64,000 nucleotides of DNA from Ruegeria profundi (GTDB lineage: Bacteria > Pseudomonadota > Alphaproteobacteria > Rhodobacterales > Rhodobacteraceae). The DNA lies in contig NZ_LQBP01000004.1 in the NCBI RefSeq assembly GCF_001507545.1, positions 62,001 through 126,000 of the forward strand, read 5' to 3'. Shown in pieces: positions 38,225 to 48,090 of this stretch. Positions within the stretch are counted from its first letter, which is position 1; each line of letters starts with the position of its first letter. The notes beneath the pieces are model-generated. The model saw only the letters and a list, made by a program, of their open reading frames with translations. It had not been told where the DNA came from and did not search any database. Both the position numbers and the translations under genes were made by a program.

Positions 38225-38580
38225 TCCAAGGCCCCCTTCTTCCATTCATAGGCAAAGCCGATGGTCAGAACGCCCAGGAACACCATCATTGACCAGAAAC
38301 CCACATCGCTAATGTCCCGGAACCCAACGGCCCAAGGGAACAGAAAGGCGATTTCCAAATCAAAAATAATGAAGAGAATCGACACTAGGTAGAATCGGAC
38401 GTCGAATTTCATCCGCGCATCGTCGAATGCGTTAAAGCCGCATTCATATGCACTGACCTTTTCAGGGTCGGGGTTACGTACAGCCAGAACCACAGCCGCC
38501 AGAATCAGGACGATTCCAAGGCCCACAGCAACGGCCAGAAACACCAGAATCGGGAGATACTCCCGTAGCAGGTCTTCCAC
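38215..38580 (-). CDS. nuoA: NADH-quinone oxidoreductase subunit A
   Basis: A 121-residue membrane subunit with three helices. The conserved [21 protein letters not shown] loop, seen here as AYECGFNAF and [12 protein letters not shown], is part of the mobile region near the quinone chamber. I chose the GTG at 38580 because AAAGGAGC lies before it. It is the first gene of the nuo run. Confidence 0.95.
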   Translation of the reverse strand: MEDLLREYLPILVFLAVAVGLGIVLILAAVVLAVRNPDPEKVSAYECGFNAFDDARMKFDVRFYLVSILFIIFDLEIAFLFPWAVGFRDISDVGFWSMMVFLGVLTIGFAYEWKKGALEWE

Positions 38581-38644
38581 GAATAGCTCCTTTCCTGCGC
38601 AACCCAAACCGGGGGCGCCGTCAATTGGCGTGTTGACTGGCCAT

Positions 38645-38673
38645 TCTCTATCCGCGCAGGATCAGGGGGTCAA
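38645..38673 (-). promoter_or_regulatory. Candidate sigma-70 promoter of the nuo operon
   Basis: In the non-coding gap before nuoA the minus strand reads TTGACC, then 17 bases, then TAGAGA. The -35 is good and the -10 weak. A transcript would start near 38637 and leave a leader of about 57 bases before the nuoA GTG. No FNR-type box was found near it. Confidence 0.4.
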
Positions 38674-38767
38674 CCGAGCACAAACGCGCAGTGGCCTAAT
38701 AACTCAGTTGTTTCCAGCAATAAAAAAGCTACATTTTTCACCCGAATTTAAACGCTGTTCTAGCGCG

Positions 38768-39556
38768 CTAGCCTTCATTGCTCCAAGAAGGCTTTCGTTT
38801 TTCAAAAAAAGCACTGATACCTTCGTGCGCTTCGGTGGTCTCCCACCGCTCGACCAGCGCCTGGATGGTCTGATCGATCACCAAATTGTCAATTGTCGGT
38901 CCCAGCGATCGCACCAGTGATTTGGCCGATGCCACCGCACCCGGCGCGCAAGAGAGATAGGGTAGGACTTCTTTTTCAACAGCCGCGCTCAGATCAGCGG
39001 AAGGCACCGCTTTGGCCAGCAAGCCAAGCTCAACGGCTTCGGCGGCGTCAAACAGCCGTGCTGACATGAAAACGCGCCGCGCGCGGGCCTCGCCCATACG
39101 GGCGATAACATAAGGGCCGATGGTAGCGGGAATCAGACCAAGCCGCGTTTCGGTCAGACCCATTTTCAAGCCGATTGCGCCAATTGCCACGTCACAAACC
39201 GCGGCCAGCCCGACGCCACCACCAAACGCGTTGCCCTGCACGGCACCGATGAGGGGCCGGGACATGGTATTCAGTGCTTGCAACATCTCGGCCAGTTTGC
39301 GCGCCTCGGAAAACCGGGTTTCTGGATCAGCGGACATCTGATCCCGCATCCACCCCAAGTCACCGCCCGCGCAGAAGCTCTTGCCCGCGCCGGTCAGTAC
39401 CACGGCACGCACCGCGTCGTCTTCACCCAATTGCCGAGCGGCCTGCGTCAACTCAGATATCATTTGCGCCGACATTGCGTTGTGCTTCTCGGCCCGGTCC
39501 AGCGTCAGGGTTGCAATCCCGCGTGCATCGGTCGTTAGTGAAATCGTTTCAAACAT
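38768..39556 (-). CDS. Enoyl-CoA hydratase (probable methylglutaconyl-CoA hydratase)
   Basis: A 262-residue crotonase-fold enzyme. The oxyanion-hole segments are GKSFCAGGDLGWM and QGNAFGGGVGLAAVCD, and the catalytic glutamates lie in the following region with TETRLGLIPATI. Its place after HMG-CoA lyase and methylcrotonyl-CoA carboxylase points to the hydration of 3-methylglutaconyl-CoA to HMG-CoA in leucine degradation; the fold alone would allow other substrates. It is the last gene of the cluster. Confidence 0.88.
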   Translation of the reverse strand: MFETISLTTDARGIATLTLDRAEKHNAMSAQMISELTQAARQLGEDDAVRAVVLTGAGKSFCAGGDLGWMRDQMSADPETRFSEARKLAEMLQALNTMSRPLIGAVQGNAFGGGVGLAAVCDVAIGAIGLKMGLTETRLGLIPATIGPYVIARMGEARARRVFMSARLFDAAEAVELGLLAKAVPSADLSAAVEKEVLPYLSCAPGAVASAKSLVRSLGPTIDNLVIDQTIQALVERWETTEAHEGISAFFEKRKPSWSNEG

Positions 39557-39565
39557 TGCCGTCCC

Positions 39566-40420
39566 TCACTCTGACCGCATGGCGCGGGCAAGCTGCGCTG
39601 CCTCTTCTACTATTCCCAGATCAAGCCCGGTCTCATAACCCAGCCGTTCCAGATGCGCGACCACCGCCTCGGTCGCGACGTTTCCGGCGGCTCCGGGCGC
39701 GTATGGGCACCCGCCCAACCCCCCGACAGCCGTATCAAAGGTACGAACGCCCAGTGCCAGTGCTGCATCGATGTTGTCGATAGCGCGCCCGTTCGTGTCA
39801 TGGAAATGCCCTGCAAGCCGGGTCACGGGAACGCGGTCGCGCACGGCCAGCAACATATGAGCGATAGTATCCGGCGTGCCCTGCCCGATCGTATCACCCA
39901 ACGACACCTCGTAGCAGCCCAGCGCAAACAGGTGATCCGCGACCTCTGCCACCTTTTCTGGCGGTGTCGGGCCATCATACGGGCAGTCCGTCACGCAAGA
40001 CACGTAACCTCGCACCGGCAGATCAATATGTCGCGCGGCCTCAAGGATAGGGGTGAACCGCTCAATCGACTCGGCAATCGTGGCGTTGATATTGGCCTTG
40101 GAAAACCCCTCGGACGCCGAGGCAAATACCGCGATTTCATCTGCCTTGGCTGCAAGCGCGTCCTCGTACCCGCGCATGTTTGGGGTCAGCGCGGCGTAAC
40201 GCACTCCGTCCGCCCGAGTGATCTTGGCCAAAACTTCGGCACTGCCCGCCATTTGCGGCACCCATTTAGGCGAGACGAAACTGGCCACTTCAATCCGGTT
40301 GAAGCCCGCACGGCTGAGGCAATTGATCAGGGCTACCTTTTCAGAAACCGCGATCTCGCGTTTTTCGTTCTGCAGACCATCGCGTGGACCTACCTCAAAA
40401 ATATCGACCCGCTCGCCCAT
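39566..40420 (-). CDS. Hydroxymethylglutaryl-CoA lyase
   Basis: A 284-residue TIM-barrel lyase splitting HMG-CoA into acetyl-CoA and acetoacetate. The metal and catalytic segments EVGPRDGLQNE, GHFHDTNGRA and GGLGGCPYAPGAAGNVATE (catalytic cysteine and glycine-rich loop) are present. The ATG at 40420 was chosen for the GGAGG nine bases upstream; an upstream start at 40462 would add a tail without homology. Nine bases separate it from the hydratase gene. Confidence 0.94.
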   Translation of the reverse strand: MGERVDIFEVGPRDGLQNEKREIAVSEKVALINCLSRAGFNRIEVASFVSPKWVPQMAGSAEVLAKITRADGVRYAALTPNMRGYEDALAAKADEIAVFASASEGFSKANINATIAESIERFTPILEAARHIDLPVRGYVSCVTDCPYDGPTPPEKVAEVADHLFALGCYEVSLGDTIGQGTPDTIAHMLLAVRDRVPVTRLAGHFHDTNGRAIDNIDAALALGVRTFDTAVGGLGGCPYAPGAAGNVATEAVVAHLERLGYETGLDLGIVEEAAQLARAMRSE

Positions 40421-40483
40421 GGCTGCGCTCCTCCCAGCTTTGATCACCTCCGACAGTGCCACCCTAGGCGGCAGGTGTCGAAA

Positions 40484-42412
40484 TCACTCTTCTTCCAGCC
40501 TGATCAGCGCGGCACCGGCTTCAACCTGCCCGCCATTCTCGACCAATACCTCGGCCACTATTCCATCTCGGGCTGCCAGCAACGAATGCTCCATCTTCAT
40601 GGCTTCGAGGACGGCCAGCCGATCCCCTTCGTTTACCGCCTGCCCAACCGAGGCAAACACGGCTTTCACCAGACCGGGCATGGGTGCCTCGATCACGTTG
40701 GTATCCCCCGCGGCACTGGCATCACGGTCCAGCGGATCGACGATATCAAAGGCCTGTCCGTAGGCATCGAACACAGTGACCTGAGGCCCCGAAACCGAAA
40801 CGCGCGGCATTGGCGCGCCACCGATCAGCCAACCACCAGTGCTGCGTTCGGCGATAACGGTCTGCTCGCCAATCTGCCACACCTGACGATCGGGGCTTTC
40901 GACCTGAACGTCCAGATCAATCACCTCGGGTGCCAAGAGCTGAACCGCCCGATGCAGCGGTGCCCACAGCGAGAACCCGGTTTCGTTGGTCGTCTCAACC
41001 AGACCGAGTGCGGTCATCGCTGCAGCCACACAGGTTGCGGCCGACACCGGCTCCTGCTGTGTCAGCGCCTCAAGATCACGCCCAATCAACCCGGTATCCA
41101 CGTCACCGGCGGCGAAACCGTTGTGCCGCGTAAGCGCGCCAAGAAAAGCAAGGTTTGTGACAGTACCTGCGACCTCAGTCTGCTGTAGGGTCCGGTGCAA
41201 TTGCTCCAGCGCAACCTCTCGCGTGGGGCCGTGGACGATAACCTTGGCGATCATCGGGTCATACCACGGGCTGATCGTGTCACCCGCACGCACCCCGCTG
41301 TCGGCGCGACAGGCGGGTGGAAAGTGCAGATGCGTCAGGGTGCCCGTTGCAGGCAGAAAGCCCTTGGGCACGTCTTCGGCATAAAGCCGTGCCTCGAAAG
41401 CATGGCCCGAGATTGACAGGTCTTCCTGCCGTTTCGGCAAAGCCTCACCTGACGCTACCCGCAACTGCCATTCGACTAGGTCAATACCCGTGATCGCTTC
41501 GGTCACCGGATGCTCTACTTGCAGGCGGGTATTCATCTCCATGAACCAGAAGCGATCCGGGCGCAGCCCGTCCGACGCATCCACGATGAACTCGACCGTT
41601 CCCGCACCTTTATAGCCGATGGCTTCTGCTGCACGCACACCGGCCTGACCCATCGCCTCGCGCATCTCGGGCGTCATTCCGGGGGCCGGAGCCTCTTCGA
41701 TCACTTTCTGATGGCGGCGTTGTAGCGAACAATCGCGTTCGAATAGATGCACCGCATGGGTGCCATCGCCAAAAACCTGCACTTCAATATGGCGCGGTTT
41801 GGCGACGAATTTTTCGACCAACACATCGTCATTGCCGAATGCGGTGCGCGCCTCACCACGGGCGCTATCCAGCGCGGCGGCGAAATCTTGGGGTCGCTCT
41901 ACCAGGCGCATGCCTTTTCCACCGCCACCGGCGACGGCCTTGATCAGCACCGGATACCCAATGGTGTCGGCAGCCCCGGCCAGATGCTCGGGGTCCTGAT
42001 TGTCACCGTGATAGCCCGGAACAACCGGAACGCCGGCCTGCTCCATCAGCACTTTAGCCGCGTCCTTTAGACCCATTTTGCGAATGGCATCCGCCGAAGG
42101 TCCGATGAACACCAGCCCAGCGGCCTCGACCGCATCGACGAATTTGGGATTTTCGGACAGGAAACCATACCCGGGATGTATCGCCTGCGCCCCGCTCTTT
42201 AGTGCGGCCTGAATAATCACGTCACCCTTCAGGTAACTCTCGGCCGGGGCCGCACCGCCAATGTGCACAGCCTCATCCGCCATCTGAACGTGCTTGGCCG
42301 TCGCATCCGCATCCGAGTAGACGGCCACGCAGGACACGCCCATGGATTGCGCCGTTTCCATGACCCGACAGGCAATCTCGCCCCGGTTGGCAATCAGGAT
42401 TTTGTTGAACAT
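40484..42412 (-). CDS. mccA: Methylcrotonyl-CoA carboxylase subunit alpha (biotin carboxylase + BCCP)
   Basis: A 642-residue protein with an N-terminal biotin carboxylase (MFNKILIANRGEIACRV; ATP-grasp motif GGGGKGMRLVE; EMNTRLQVEHPVTE) and a C-terminal biotinyl domain with the modified lysine in LEAMKMEHSLLAA. Together with the beta subunit it carboxylates 3-methylcrotonyl-CoA. The biotin would be attached by the BirA encoded in this window. It lies between the HMG-CoA lyase and an ASCH-domain gene. Confidence 0.94.
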   Translation of the reverse strand: MFNKILIANRGEIACRVMETAQSMGVSCVAVYSDADATAKHVQMADEAVHIGGAAPAESYLKGDVIIQAALKSGAQAIHPGYGFLSENPKFVDAVEAAGLVFIGPSADAIRKMGLKDAAKVLMEQAGVPVVPGYHGDNQDPEHLAGAADTIGYPVLIKAVAGGGGKGMRLVERPQDFAAALDSARGEARTAFGNDDVLVEKFVAKPRHIEVQVFGDGTHAVHLFERDCSLQRRHQKVIEEAPAPGMTPEMREAMGQAGVRAAEAIGYKGAGTVEFIVDASDGLRPDRFWFMEMNTRLQVEHPVTEAITGIDLVEWQLRVASGEALPKRQEDLSISGHAFEARLYAEDVPKGFLPATGTLTHLHFPPACRADSGVRAGDTISPWYDPMIAKVIVHGPTREVALEQLHRTLQQTEVAGTVTNLAFLGALTRHNGFAAGDVDTGLIGRDLEALTQQEPVSAATCVAAAMTALGLVETTNETGFSLWAPLHRAVQLLAPEVIDLDVQVESPDRQVWQIGEQTVIAERSTGGWLIGGAPMPRVSVSGPQVTVFDAYGQAFDIVDPLDRDASAAGDTNVIEAPMPGLVKAVFASVGQAVNEGDRLAVLEAMKMEHSLLAARDGIVAEVLVENGGQVEAGAALIRLEEE

Positions 42413-42415
42413 CTT

Positions 42416-42835
42416 CTACCCCTCAACCGCCAGATCTTCTACAAGCCGGAACCGCTCGCACACCAGTTCCATCTCAGGTTCAAATCCACCGTTACGCTCA
42501 AAGTAACGCTGATGATCCCGGCGCCATCCTTCAAGGGTTTCGTTCTCACCCTCAGCCAAGGCGAAGTCTTCCGTCACATCGCAGTATCGACAGATCGATA
42601 CCTCGACCGTTTCGATGACCAATGCCGGGCGACCGTCCCATTCCAAAGCAATATCCTGGCGTCCGACAACCGGCATATCGGGGCTGCCGTCGGGATAATC
42701 CCGACGCGCGCCACAGGTTGCTGTTTTCCGACCGGAGCGCACCAGTGCCAGCAACTCAGCGCTCAATTCCGCGCTATCACCGAATTTAAAGGTTTGCGCA
42801 CCGGGATAGCGGGTCAATACGTCATTCAATGCCAT
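42416..42835 (-). CDS. ASCH-domain protein between carboxylase genes
   Basis: A 139-residue protein of the ASCH fold (related to PUA domains). Family landmarks are FKFGDSAELSAELLALVRSGRKTATCGA, GRQDIALEWDGRPALVIETVEV and FALAEGENETLEGWRRDHQRYF. ASCH proteins are RNA-binding or small amidohydrolases in known cases; here the function is unknown. It lies three bases before mccA. An overlapping GTG at 42844 is also possible as the start. Confidence 0.82.
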   Translation of the reverse strand: MALNDVLTRYPGAQTFKFGDSAELSAELLALVRSGRKTATCGARRDYPDGSPDMPVVGRQDIALEWDGRPALVIETVEVSICRYCDVTEDFALAEGENETLEGWRRDHQRYFERNGGFEPEMELVCERFRLVEDLAVEG

Positions 42836-42840
42836 GACAA

Positions 42841-44445
42841 TCACATCCTGAACACGCCGAAACGTGTCTCCTCAATCGGGGCGTTCAAAGCAGCGCTGAG
42901 GGACAGGGCCAGCACGTCGCGGCTTTTGCGCGGGTCGATGATGCCGTCATCCCACAACCGCGCCGAGGCATAGAGCGGATGGGACTGCTCTTCGAACATC
43001 TCAAGCGTTGGGCGCTTGAACTCAGCCTCTTCCTCGGGTGACCACGTGCCGCCCTGCCGCTCGATTCCATCGCGTTTGACGGTGGCCAACACCCCTGCGG
43101 CCTGTTCGCCACCCATCACGGAAATCCGTGAGTTCGGCCAGGTCCACAGGAACCGCGGTTGGTAGGCCCGGCCCGCCATGCCATAGTTTCCAGCCCCGAA
43201 TGAGCCTCCGACAAGCATCGTGATCTTAGGCACAGAGGTCGTCGCCACAGCCGTCACCATCTTGGCGCCATGCCGCGCGATGCCTTCGTTTTCATATTTC
43301 CGTCCGACCATGAAACCCGTGATGTTTTGCAGAAACACCAGCGGGATGCGACGCTGCGAGCAAAGCTCGACAAAATGTGCGCCCTTCTGCGCGGCCTCGG
43401 AAAACAACACGCCGTTGTTGGCAATGATCCCGACCGGGCAGCCTTTGACATGGGCGAACCCTGTCACCAGAGTTTCCCCGAACCGAGGTTTGAATTCATC
43501 AAAGCGCGATCCATCGACTAGGCGGGCGATCACCTCGCGAATATCATAGGGCGTGCGCAGGTCAGCGGGGACAACGCCAAGGAGCTCCTCGGGGTCATAA
43601 GCCGGGTCTTCGGGGCTGGCCCAATCCACGGTCTGCGGCTTGCGCAGATTCAGCGAACCAACCGCCCGCCGCGCCAAGGCCAGCGCATGGGCGTCGTCCT
43701 CGGCCAGATAGTCCGCCACACCGGACAAGCGGGTATGCACGTCGCCGCCGCCCAGATCCTCAGCTGTGACAACCTCGCCGGTTGCGGCCTTGACCAGAGG
43801 CGGCCCGGCCAGAAAAATCGTGCCCTGCTCTTTTACAATGATGGTCACGTCCGACATCGCAGGCACATAAGCCCCACCCGCCGTACAAGACCCCATCACC
43901 ACCGCGACCTGAGGGATGCCCTTCGCGCTCATCCGTGCTTGGTTATAGAAGATGCGGCCAAAGTGGTCGCGGTCGGGGAAGACCTCATCCTGATTGGGCA
44001 GGTTCGCACCGCCACTGTCGACCAGATAGATGCAGGGCAGGTGGTTTTCCTCAGCGATCTCCTGCGCGCGGAGGTGTTTCTTGACCGTCATCGGATAGTA
44101 AGTGCCGCCCTTCACGGTGGCGTCGTTGCATACCACCATAACTTCACGCCCCTGCACCCGGCCAATGCCCGCAACGACCCCAGCGCTTGGCGCAGCATCG
44201 CCATACATCCCATGCGCCGCCGTCGCGCCGATCTCCAGAAACGGAGACCCCGGATCAAGCAGGTTCGCCACCCGGCGACGCGGCAGCATCTTGCCCCGCG
44301 ATTCATGCCGCGCGCGGGATTTCTCCCCCCCGCCCATGCGGGCTGCTTCGGCAGCGGCAGAGATGTGCGCCAGCGCCTCCAGATGCGCTGCGCGGTTTGT
44401 CTTGAAGCCGTCAGAGGCAGGCATGACTTTGGATGTGAGTTTCAT
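42841..44445 (-). CDS. mccB: Methylcrotonyl-CoA carboxylase subunit beta (carboxyltransferase)
   Basis: A 534-residue biotin-dependent carboxyltransferase with the two crotonase-like domains of the family. Segments such as [60 protein letters not shown] and [40 protein letters not shown] are those of the MCC group. It precedes the ASCH gene, and the acyl-CoA synthetase gene ends two bases upstream of its start. Confidence 0.94.
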   Translation of the reverse strand: MKLTSKVMPASDGFKTNRAAHLEALAHISAAAEAARMGGGEKSRARHESRGKMLPRRRVANLLDPGSPFLEIGATAAHGMYGDAAPSAGVVAGIGRVQGREVMVVCNDATVKGGTYYPMTVKKHLRAQEIAEENHLPCIYLVDSGGANLPNQDEVFPDRDHFGRIFYNQARMSAKGIPQVAVVMGSCTAGGAYVPAMSDVTIIVKEQGTIFLAGPPLVKAATGEVVTAEDLGGGDVHTRLSGVADYLAEDDAHALALARRAVGSLNLRKPQTVDWASPEDPAYDPEELLGVVPADLRTPYDIREVIARLVDGSRFDEFKPRFGETLVTGFAHVKGCPVGIIANNGVLFSEAAQKGAHFVELCSQRRIPLVFLQNITGFMVGRKYENEGIARHGAKMVTAVATTSVPKITMLVGGSFGAGNYGMAGRAYQPRFLWTWPNSRISVMGGEQAAGVLATVKRDGIERQGGTWSPEEEAEFKRPTLEMFEEQSHPLYASARLWDDGIIDPRKSRDVLALSLSAALNAPIEETRFGVFRM

Positions 44446-44447
44446 TT

Positions 44448-45974
44448 CTATGTTCCCAATTCCGCTCTCGCCCGCGCTTTCAATTCCTTGCGGATGACCT
44501 TACCCGTCACCGTCATCGGCAACTCCTTTAATAATGCCACTTCGCGTGGATACGAATAATGCGCCAGGCGTTCTTTGACCCAATCCTGTAACTCATGCTC
44601 CGCAGCCTCAGCCTCTGGTTTCAAAACCACATAGGCTTTCACGATCTCGGTGCGCAGTGGATCGGGCTTGCCGACCACGCCGACGGTCGCCACTGCCGGG
44701 TGGGTCAGCAGGCAATCCTCGATCTCGGCCGGGCCAATGCGATATCCGGCGGACGTAATCACATCATCTTCGCGGCCGATGAAGCGCAGATAGTCGCCCT
44801 CCCAAATGCCGCGGTCGCCGGTGATCAGCCAGTCGCCGCGGAACTTTTCAGCGGTGGCTGCAGGCCGGTTCCAGTATTCCAGCAGCATCGAGGCTGAGCC
44901 GCGCCGGATCGCTACGTCTCCCTCCTCGCTCGTCGGGTTGCCGTCTTCGTCGATCACGGCAACCTCATGCCCCGGCACGGGCTTGCCGATACAACCGGGT
45001 CGCACTGGGAAATCCACGGCGCAGGATGAAACGACCATGTTGCATTCAGTCTGACCGTAGAATTCGTTGATCGTAAGCCCAAACGCCTTCTGCCCCCAGG
45101 CCAGCATCTCAGCCCCTAATGGCTCCCCACCCGAAGCGACCGAGCGCAAACCGGGAATCGCCTGATCCGCGGCTTTCAGCATTCGAAGGGCGGTCGGTGG
45201 AAAGAACACGTTCCGCACGCGCCCACGCGCGATTACGTCAGCGCAGGCTTCGGGGGTGAATTTCTCAAGCCGCGCGGCGACCACCGGAATGCCCAGCGCC
45301 AAACCGGGCATCAACACGTCGAACAGCCCGCCAATCCAGGCCCAATCAGCGGGTGTCCATAGGCAGTCGCCTTCCCGCAGATGATTGTGACTGATCGAAA
45401 CACCGGGCAAGTGGCCGGTCAGAACCCGATGGCCATGCAGCGCGCCCTTAGGGCTGCCTGTAGTGCCAGAGGTATAGATCAGAACCGCAGGATCTTCGGG
45501 ACCGGTATCCGCGAAGGGCAGCGGGTCATCCGACGGCGCGATCTGGTCAACGACGACAGGTCGGGCCAGATCGCCTACCAACGCCGCCCCTTCGGTATCC
45601 GTCAACACAAGCAACGCGCCCGCATCCCCTACCCGCGACGCCAAAGCATCGTGCTTGAACAACTTGAACAAGGGAACCGAGATCGCGCCGATCTTCCAGA
45701 TTGCAAGATGTGCCGCCGCACACCACGGAGATTGGCTAAGAAGAACACCAACCCTGTCACCAGGCTGAACCTGCGTTTTCAGGTCATGCGCTATTCCGTC
45801 CGCCATGCGCTGCAATGCGCCATAAGTGATGGACTCACAACCACCGCCGGTCAGATCGATGATCGCAACACGATCCTTGGGCTGAGAAAAACACTGCCGC
45901 GCCATGTTCAGCCTGTCGGGGATTAACCAGCCCCCATCTTTTTGCATCCCCGGTATGCAATCAGCGGGAGGCAT
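44448..45974 (-). CDS. Acyl-CoA synthetase (AMP-binding)
   Basis: A 508-residue adenylate-forming enzyme. The P-loop-like motif is [19 protein letters not shown], with [29 protein letters not shown] and the catalytic lysine in [10 protein letters not shown]. It activates an acid to its CoA ester; in this cluster isovalerate or acetoacetate are reasonable guesses. AAAGGA lies eight bases before the ATG. The gene ends two bases before mccB and so is likely in its transcript. Confidence 0.88.
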   Translation of the reverse strand: MPPADCIPGMQKDGGWLIPDRLNMARQCFSQPKDRVAIIDLTGGGCESITYGALQRMADGIAHDLKTQVQPGDRVGVLLSQSPWCAAAHLAIWKIGAISVPLFKLFKHDALASRVGDAGALLVLTDTEGAALVGDLARPVVVDQIAPSDDPLPFADTGPEDPAVLIYTSGTTGSPKGALHGHRVLTGHLPGVSISHNHLREGDCLWTPADWAWIGGLFDVLMPGLALGIPVVAARLEKFTPEACADVIARGRVRNVFFPPTALRMLKAADQAIPGLRSVASGGEPLGAEMLAWGQKAFGLTINEFYGQTECNMVVSSCAVDFPVRPGCIGKPVPGHEVAVIDEDGNPTSEEGDVAIRRGSASMLLEYWNRPAATAEKFRGDWLITGDRGIWEGDYLRFIGREDDVITSAGYRIGPAEIEDCLLTHPAVATVGVVGKPDPLRTEIVKAYVVLKPEAEAAEHELQDWVKERLAHYSYPREVALLKELPMTVTGKVIRKELKARARAELGT

Positions 45975-46035
45975 TTTGAAAATCCTTTATTTCCAGTGCA
46001 TTACAATGAAGCGCGGTTCGAAGGGGTACGCCCAC

Positions 46036-46049
46036 TTGATGTAGATCAG
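46036..46049. promoter_or_regulatory. FNR-type box upstream of the ompW-like gene
   Basis: TTGAT-GTAG-ATCAG matches the FNR/FnrL consensus TTGAT-N4-ATCAA at nine of ten positions. It is about 59 bases before the OmpW-like ATG, the distance for an activator at -41.5, and also 62 bases before the divergent acyl-CoA synthetase ATG. It suggests oxygen control of one or both genes. Confidence 0.5.
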
Positions 46050-46107
46050 AGTTTACCCGACCGCGCCTGTGCAAAACACACTCATCAACATATTCAAGGG
46101 CCATAAA

Positions 46108-46713
46108 ATGACCAAAAAACTCGTTGCTTTGACGCTCTCCACCGCGCTTGTTGCGCTCGCCGCCCCCACCTTCGCCCAGAATCAAGGTGACTGGACCGTT
46201 GGTGTCGGTGTTGGCTACCTTGATCCCAAATCCGACAACGGCACATTGGCTGGATTCGACGCCGAAGTGGACGCAGACACCAGCGCGATCTTTACTGTCG
46301 AGTACTTCGTCCGCGATAATCTGGGTGTCGAACTGTTGGCCGCCACGCCTTTCAGCCATGAGGTCACTTTGGGCGGCAGCGTAGATGCCGGGTCGGTCAA
46401 GCATCTGCCCCCGACCTTGTCGCTGAATTATCATTTTCCGACGAACAGCGTATGGAAGCCCTACGTTGGCGCCGGCATCAACTACACCATCTTCTTTGAC
46501 GAAAGTTCGCCCCTGGGTGATCTGGAGGTCGATGACTCGGTCGGTGTCGCGGTTCAGGCCGGTTTGGACTACATGGTCTCTGAAAACGGTGCCGTTCGTC
46601 TGAATGTCCGCTGGTTCGACATCGACTCGGACGTCGAACTGGACGGAAACGATATCGGCACTGCCGAAATCGATCCCTGGCTGGTCGGCATATCCTACGT
46701 CCATCGCTTCTGA
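46108..46713 (+). CDS. OmpW-family outer membrane protein
   Basis: A 201-residue protein with a signal peptide (KKLVALTLSTALVALAAPTFA) and a mature beta-barrel pattern. It starts GDWTVGVGVGYL, has the YHFPTNSVWKPYVGAGINYT segment typical of OmpW, and ends with HRF, a terminal phenylalanine as used for barrel insertion. OmpW proteins form narrow hydrophobic channels in the outer membrane. The gene is isolated on the + strand within the leucine-degradation cluster. AAGGG precedes the ATG at 46108. Confidence 0.9.
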   Translation: MTKKLVALTLSTALVALAAPTFAQNQGDWTVGVGVGYLDPKSDNGTLAGFDAEVDADTSAIFTVEYFVRDNLGVELLAATPFSHEVTLGGSVDAGSVKHLPPTLSLNYHFPTNSVWKPYVGAGINYTIFFDESSPLGDLEVDDSVGVAVQAGLDYMVSENGAVRLNVRWFDIDSDVELDGNDIGTAEIDPWLVGISYVHRF

Positions 46714-46725
46714 ACCTTCTTCAAG

Positions 46726-46755
46726 ACGCCCCGTCTCATTCTGGCGGGGCGTTTT
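46726..46755. terminator. Intrinsic terminator after ompW-like gene
   Basis: ACGCCCCG and CGGGGCGT form a perfect 8-bp stem with an 11-base loop, followed by TTTT. It follows the OmpW stop by about 13 bases. It also lies just after the ivd stop on the other strand, where its reverse complement lacks a good T-run. Confidence 0.8.
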
Positions 46756-46757
46756 CC

Positions 46758-47921
46758 TCAGGTCATCTCGTTCATCATTTCGCGCCCAATCAGCATCCTG
46801 CGGATTTCGCTGGTGCCCGCGCCGATCTCCATCAGCTTTGCATCGCGGAAAATACGGCTGACCGCCGAATCCGACAGGAACCCGGCACCACCCATCGCTT
46901 GAACGGCCTGATGCGCCTGCACCATCGCCTGTTCCGAGGCATAAAGACAACACGCCGCCGCATCCTGACGGGTCACATCACCCCGGTCACATGCTTTTGC
47001 GACCTCGTAAACATAAGCCCGCGCGGAATTCATCGCCGTGTACATATCGGCGATCTTACCTTGCATCAGTTGAAAGCTGCCAATCGGCTTGCCGAATTGC
47101 TTACGCTCGGCCAGATACGGCATGATCTCATCCAGACAGGCGGCCATGATCCCGGTTCCGATCCCGGCCAAAACCACACGTTCATAGTCCAGACCGGACA
47201 TCAGAACAGCAACGCCCTTGCCCTCTTCACCCAAGACGTTTTCAAACGGCACCTCGACATCTTCGAAAATCAGCTCCGCCGTGTTCGAGCCTCGCATCCC
47301 CAGCTTGTCGAAATGAGGCGAGGTCGAGAACCCCTTCATCTCTTTCTCGATCAGAAACGCCGTTATTCCTTTTGAACCTGCATCCGGATCGGTCTTGGCA
47401 TAAACCACCAGCGTATCCGCGTCCGGCCCGTTCGTGATCCAGTATTTGTTGCCGTTCAGGCGGTAGTGATCGTTACGCTTTTCCGCGCGCAGTTTCATCG
47501 AAACCACGTCAGAACCGGCCGAGGCTTCGGACATCGCCAGCGCGCCCACATGTTCGCCCGAGATAAGACGCGGCAGGTACTTTGCTTTCTGCGCGTCATC
47601 GCCGTTCAGCTTGATCTGATTGACGCAAAGGTTCGAATGCGCCCCGTAAGACAGCGAGACCGAGGCCGAGGCCCGCGCGACCTCTTCCACCGCAACCGTA
47701 TGGGCAAGATACGACATCCCCGCGCCGCCATATTCCTCGGGCACTGTAATACCAAGCAAGCCGAGATCGCCCATTTCTTTCCAAAGCTCATTCGGAAAAG
47801 CGTTAGACGCGTCGACATCGGCCGCCATCGGCTTGACCCGCTCCTGCGCCCAGCGATGCACCATCTCGCGCAAGGCATTCACGTCTTCGCCAAGATCGAA
47901 TTGCATTGTGGCCGTGAACAT
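46758..47921 (-). CDS. ivd: Isovaleryl-CoA dehydrogenase
   Basis: A 387-residue FAD-dependent acyl-CoA dehydrogenase, the first dehydrogenation of leucine breakdown. Typical segments are [56 protein letters not shown], and the catalytic glutamate in [21 protein letters not shown]. Gene context (MCC, HMG-CoA lyase) supports isovaleryl-CoA as substrate. The ATG at 47921 has AAGGAGGAG before it; longer starts lie in the operator region. It is separated from the rest of the cluster by ompW. Confidence 0.94.
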   Translation of the reverse strand: MFTATMQFDLGEDVNALREMVHRWAQERVKPMAADVDASNAFPNELWKEMGDLGLLGITVPEEYGGAGMSYLAHTVAVEEVARASASVSLSYGAHSNLCVNQIKLNGDDAQKAKYLPRLISGEHVGALAMSEASAGSDVVSMKLRAEKRNDHYRLNGNKYWITNGPDADTLVVYAKTDPDAGSKGITAFLIEKEMKGFSTSPHFDKLGMRGSNTAELIFEDVEVPFENVLGEEGKGVAVLMSGLDYERVVLAGIGTGIMAACLDEIMPYLAERKQFGKPIGSFQLMQGKIADMYTAMNSARAYVYEVAKACDRGDVTRQDAAACCLYASEQAMVQAHQAVQAMGGAGFLSDSAVSRIFRDAKLMEIGAGTSEIRRMLIGREMMNEMT

Positions 47922-47945
47922 TCGCGATCTCCTCCTTCGCATAAA

Positions 47946-47959
47946 TGAACAGACGTTCA
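47946..47959. promoter_or_regulatory. Palindromic operator candidate at the ivd promoter
   Basis: TGAAC-AGAC-GTTCA is a 5-bp inverted repeat around four bases. It covers the predicted transcription start of ivd, just after the -10 element, so a bound protein would block transcription. It is not repeated near the acyl-CoA synthetase start, and no regulator gene is adjacent. Confidence 0.45.
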
Positions 47960-47964
47960 ATAAA

Positions 47965-47993
47965 TTGATATCAGCCTGATCAAGCCGGGTCAA
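47965..47993 (-). promoter_or_regulatory. Candidate sigma-70 promoter of ivd
   Basis: On the minus strand TTGACC, 17 bases, then TATCAA, giving a start of transcription around 47958. The leader to the ATG would be about 37 bases and would include the palindrome at 47946-47959 and the Shine-Dalgarno sequence. Confidence 0.5.
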
Positions 47994-48016
47994 CGATCCT
48001 CTGCAACGCGCCGATC

Positions 48017-48048
48017 AAAAAACGCAGACAACCGCCCAAAAAGGGCGG
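48017..48048 (-). terminator. Second hairpin of a tandem terminator
   Basis: CCGCCC-TTTTT-GGGCGG on the minus strand, followed by TTG and then a T-run only after a further ten bases. It backs up the stronger hairpin at 48053-48084 after the aminotransferase gene. Confidence 0.45.
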
Positions 48049-48052
48049 CTGC

Positions 48053-48084
48053 AAAAAACTGAGCGTGCGCTGAAAGCGCACTCA
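48053..48084 (-). terminator. Intrinsic terminator after the DegT/DnrJ gene
   Basis: GTGCGCT-TTC-AGCGCAC forms a 7-bp stem, extended by the flanking GAG/CTC bases, and is followed by TTTTTT on the minus strand. It begins seven bases after the aminotransferase stop and isolates it from the ivd promoter. Confidence 0.8.
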
Positions 48085-48090
48085 ATTGGA

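Noticed and set aside
47961..47982. TTGAT and ATCAA half-sites upstream of ivd as an FNR box
   Set aside because: The half-sites are too far apart (more than four bases) to match the FNR consensus.
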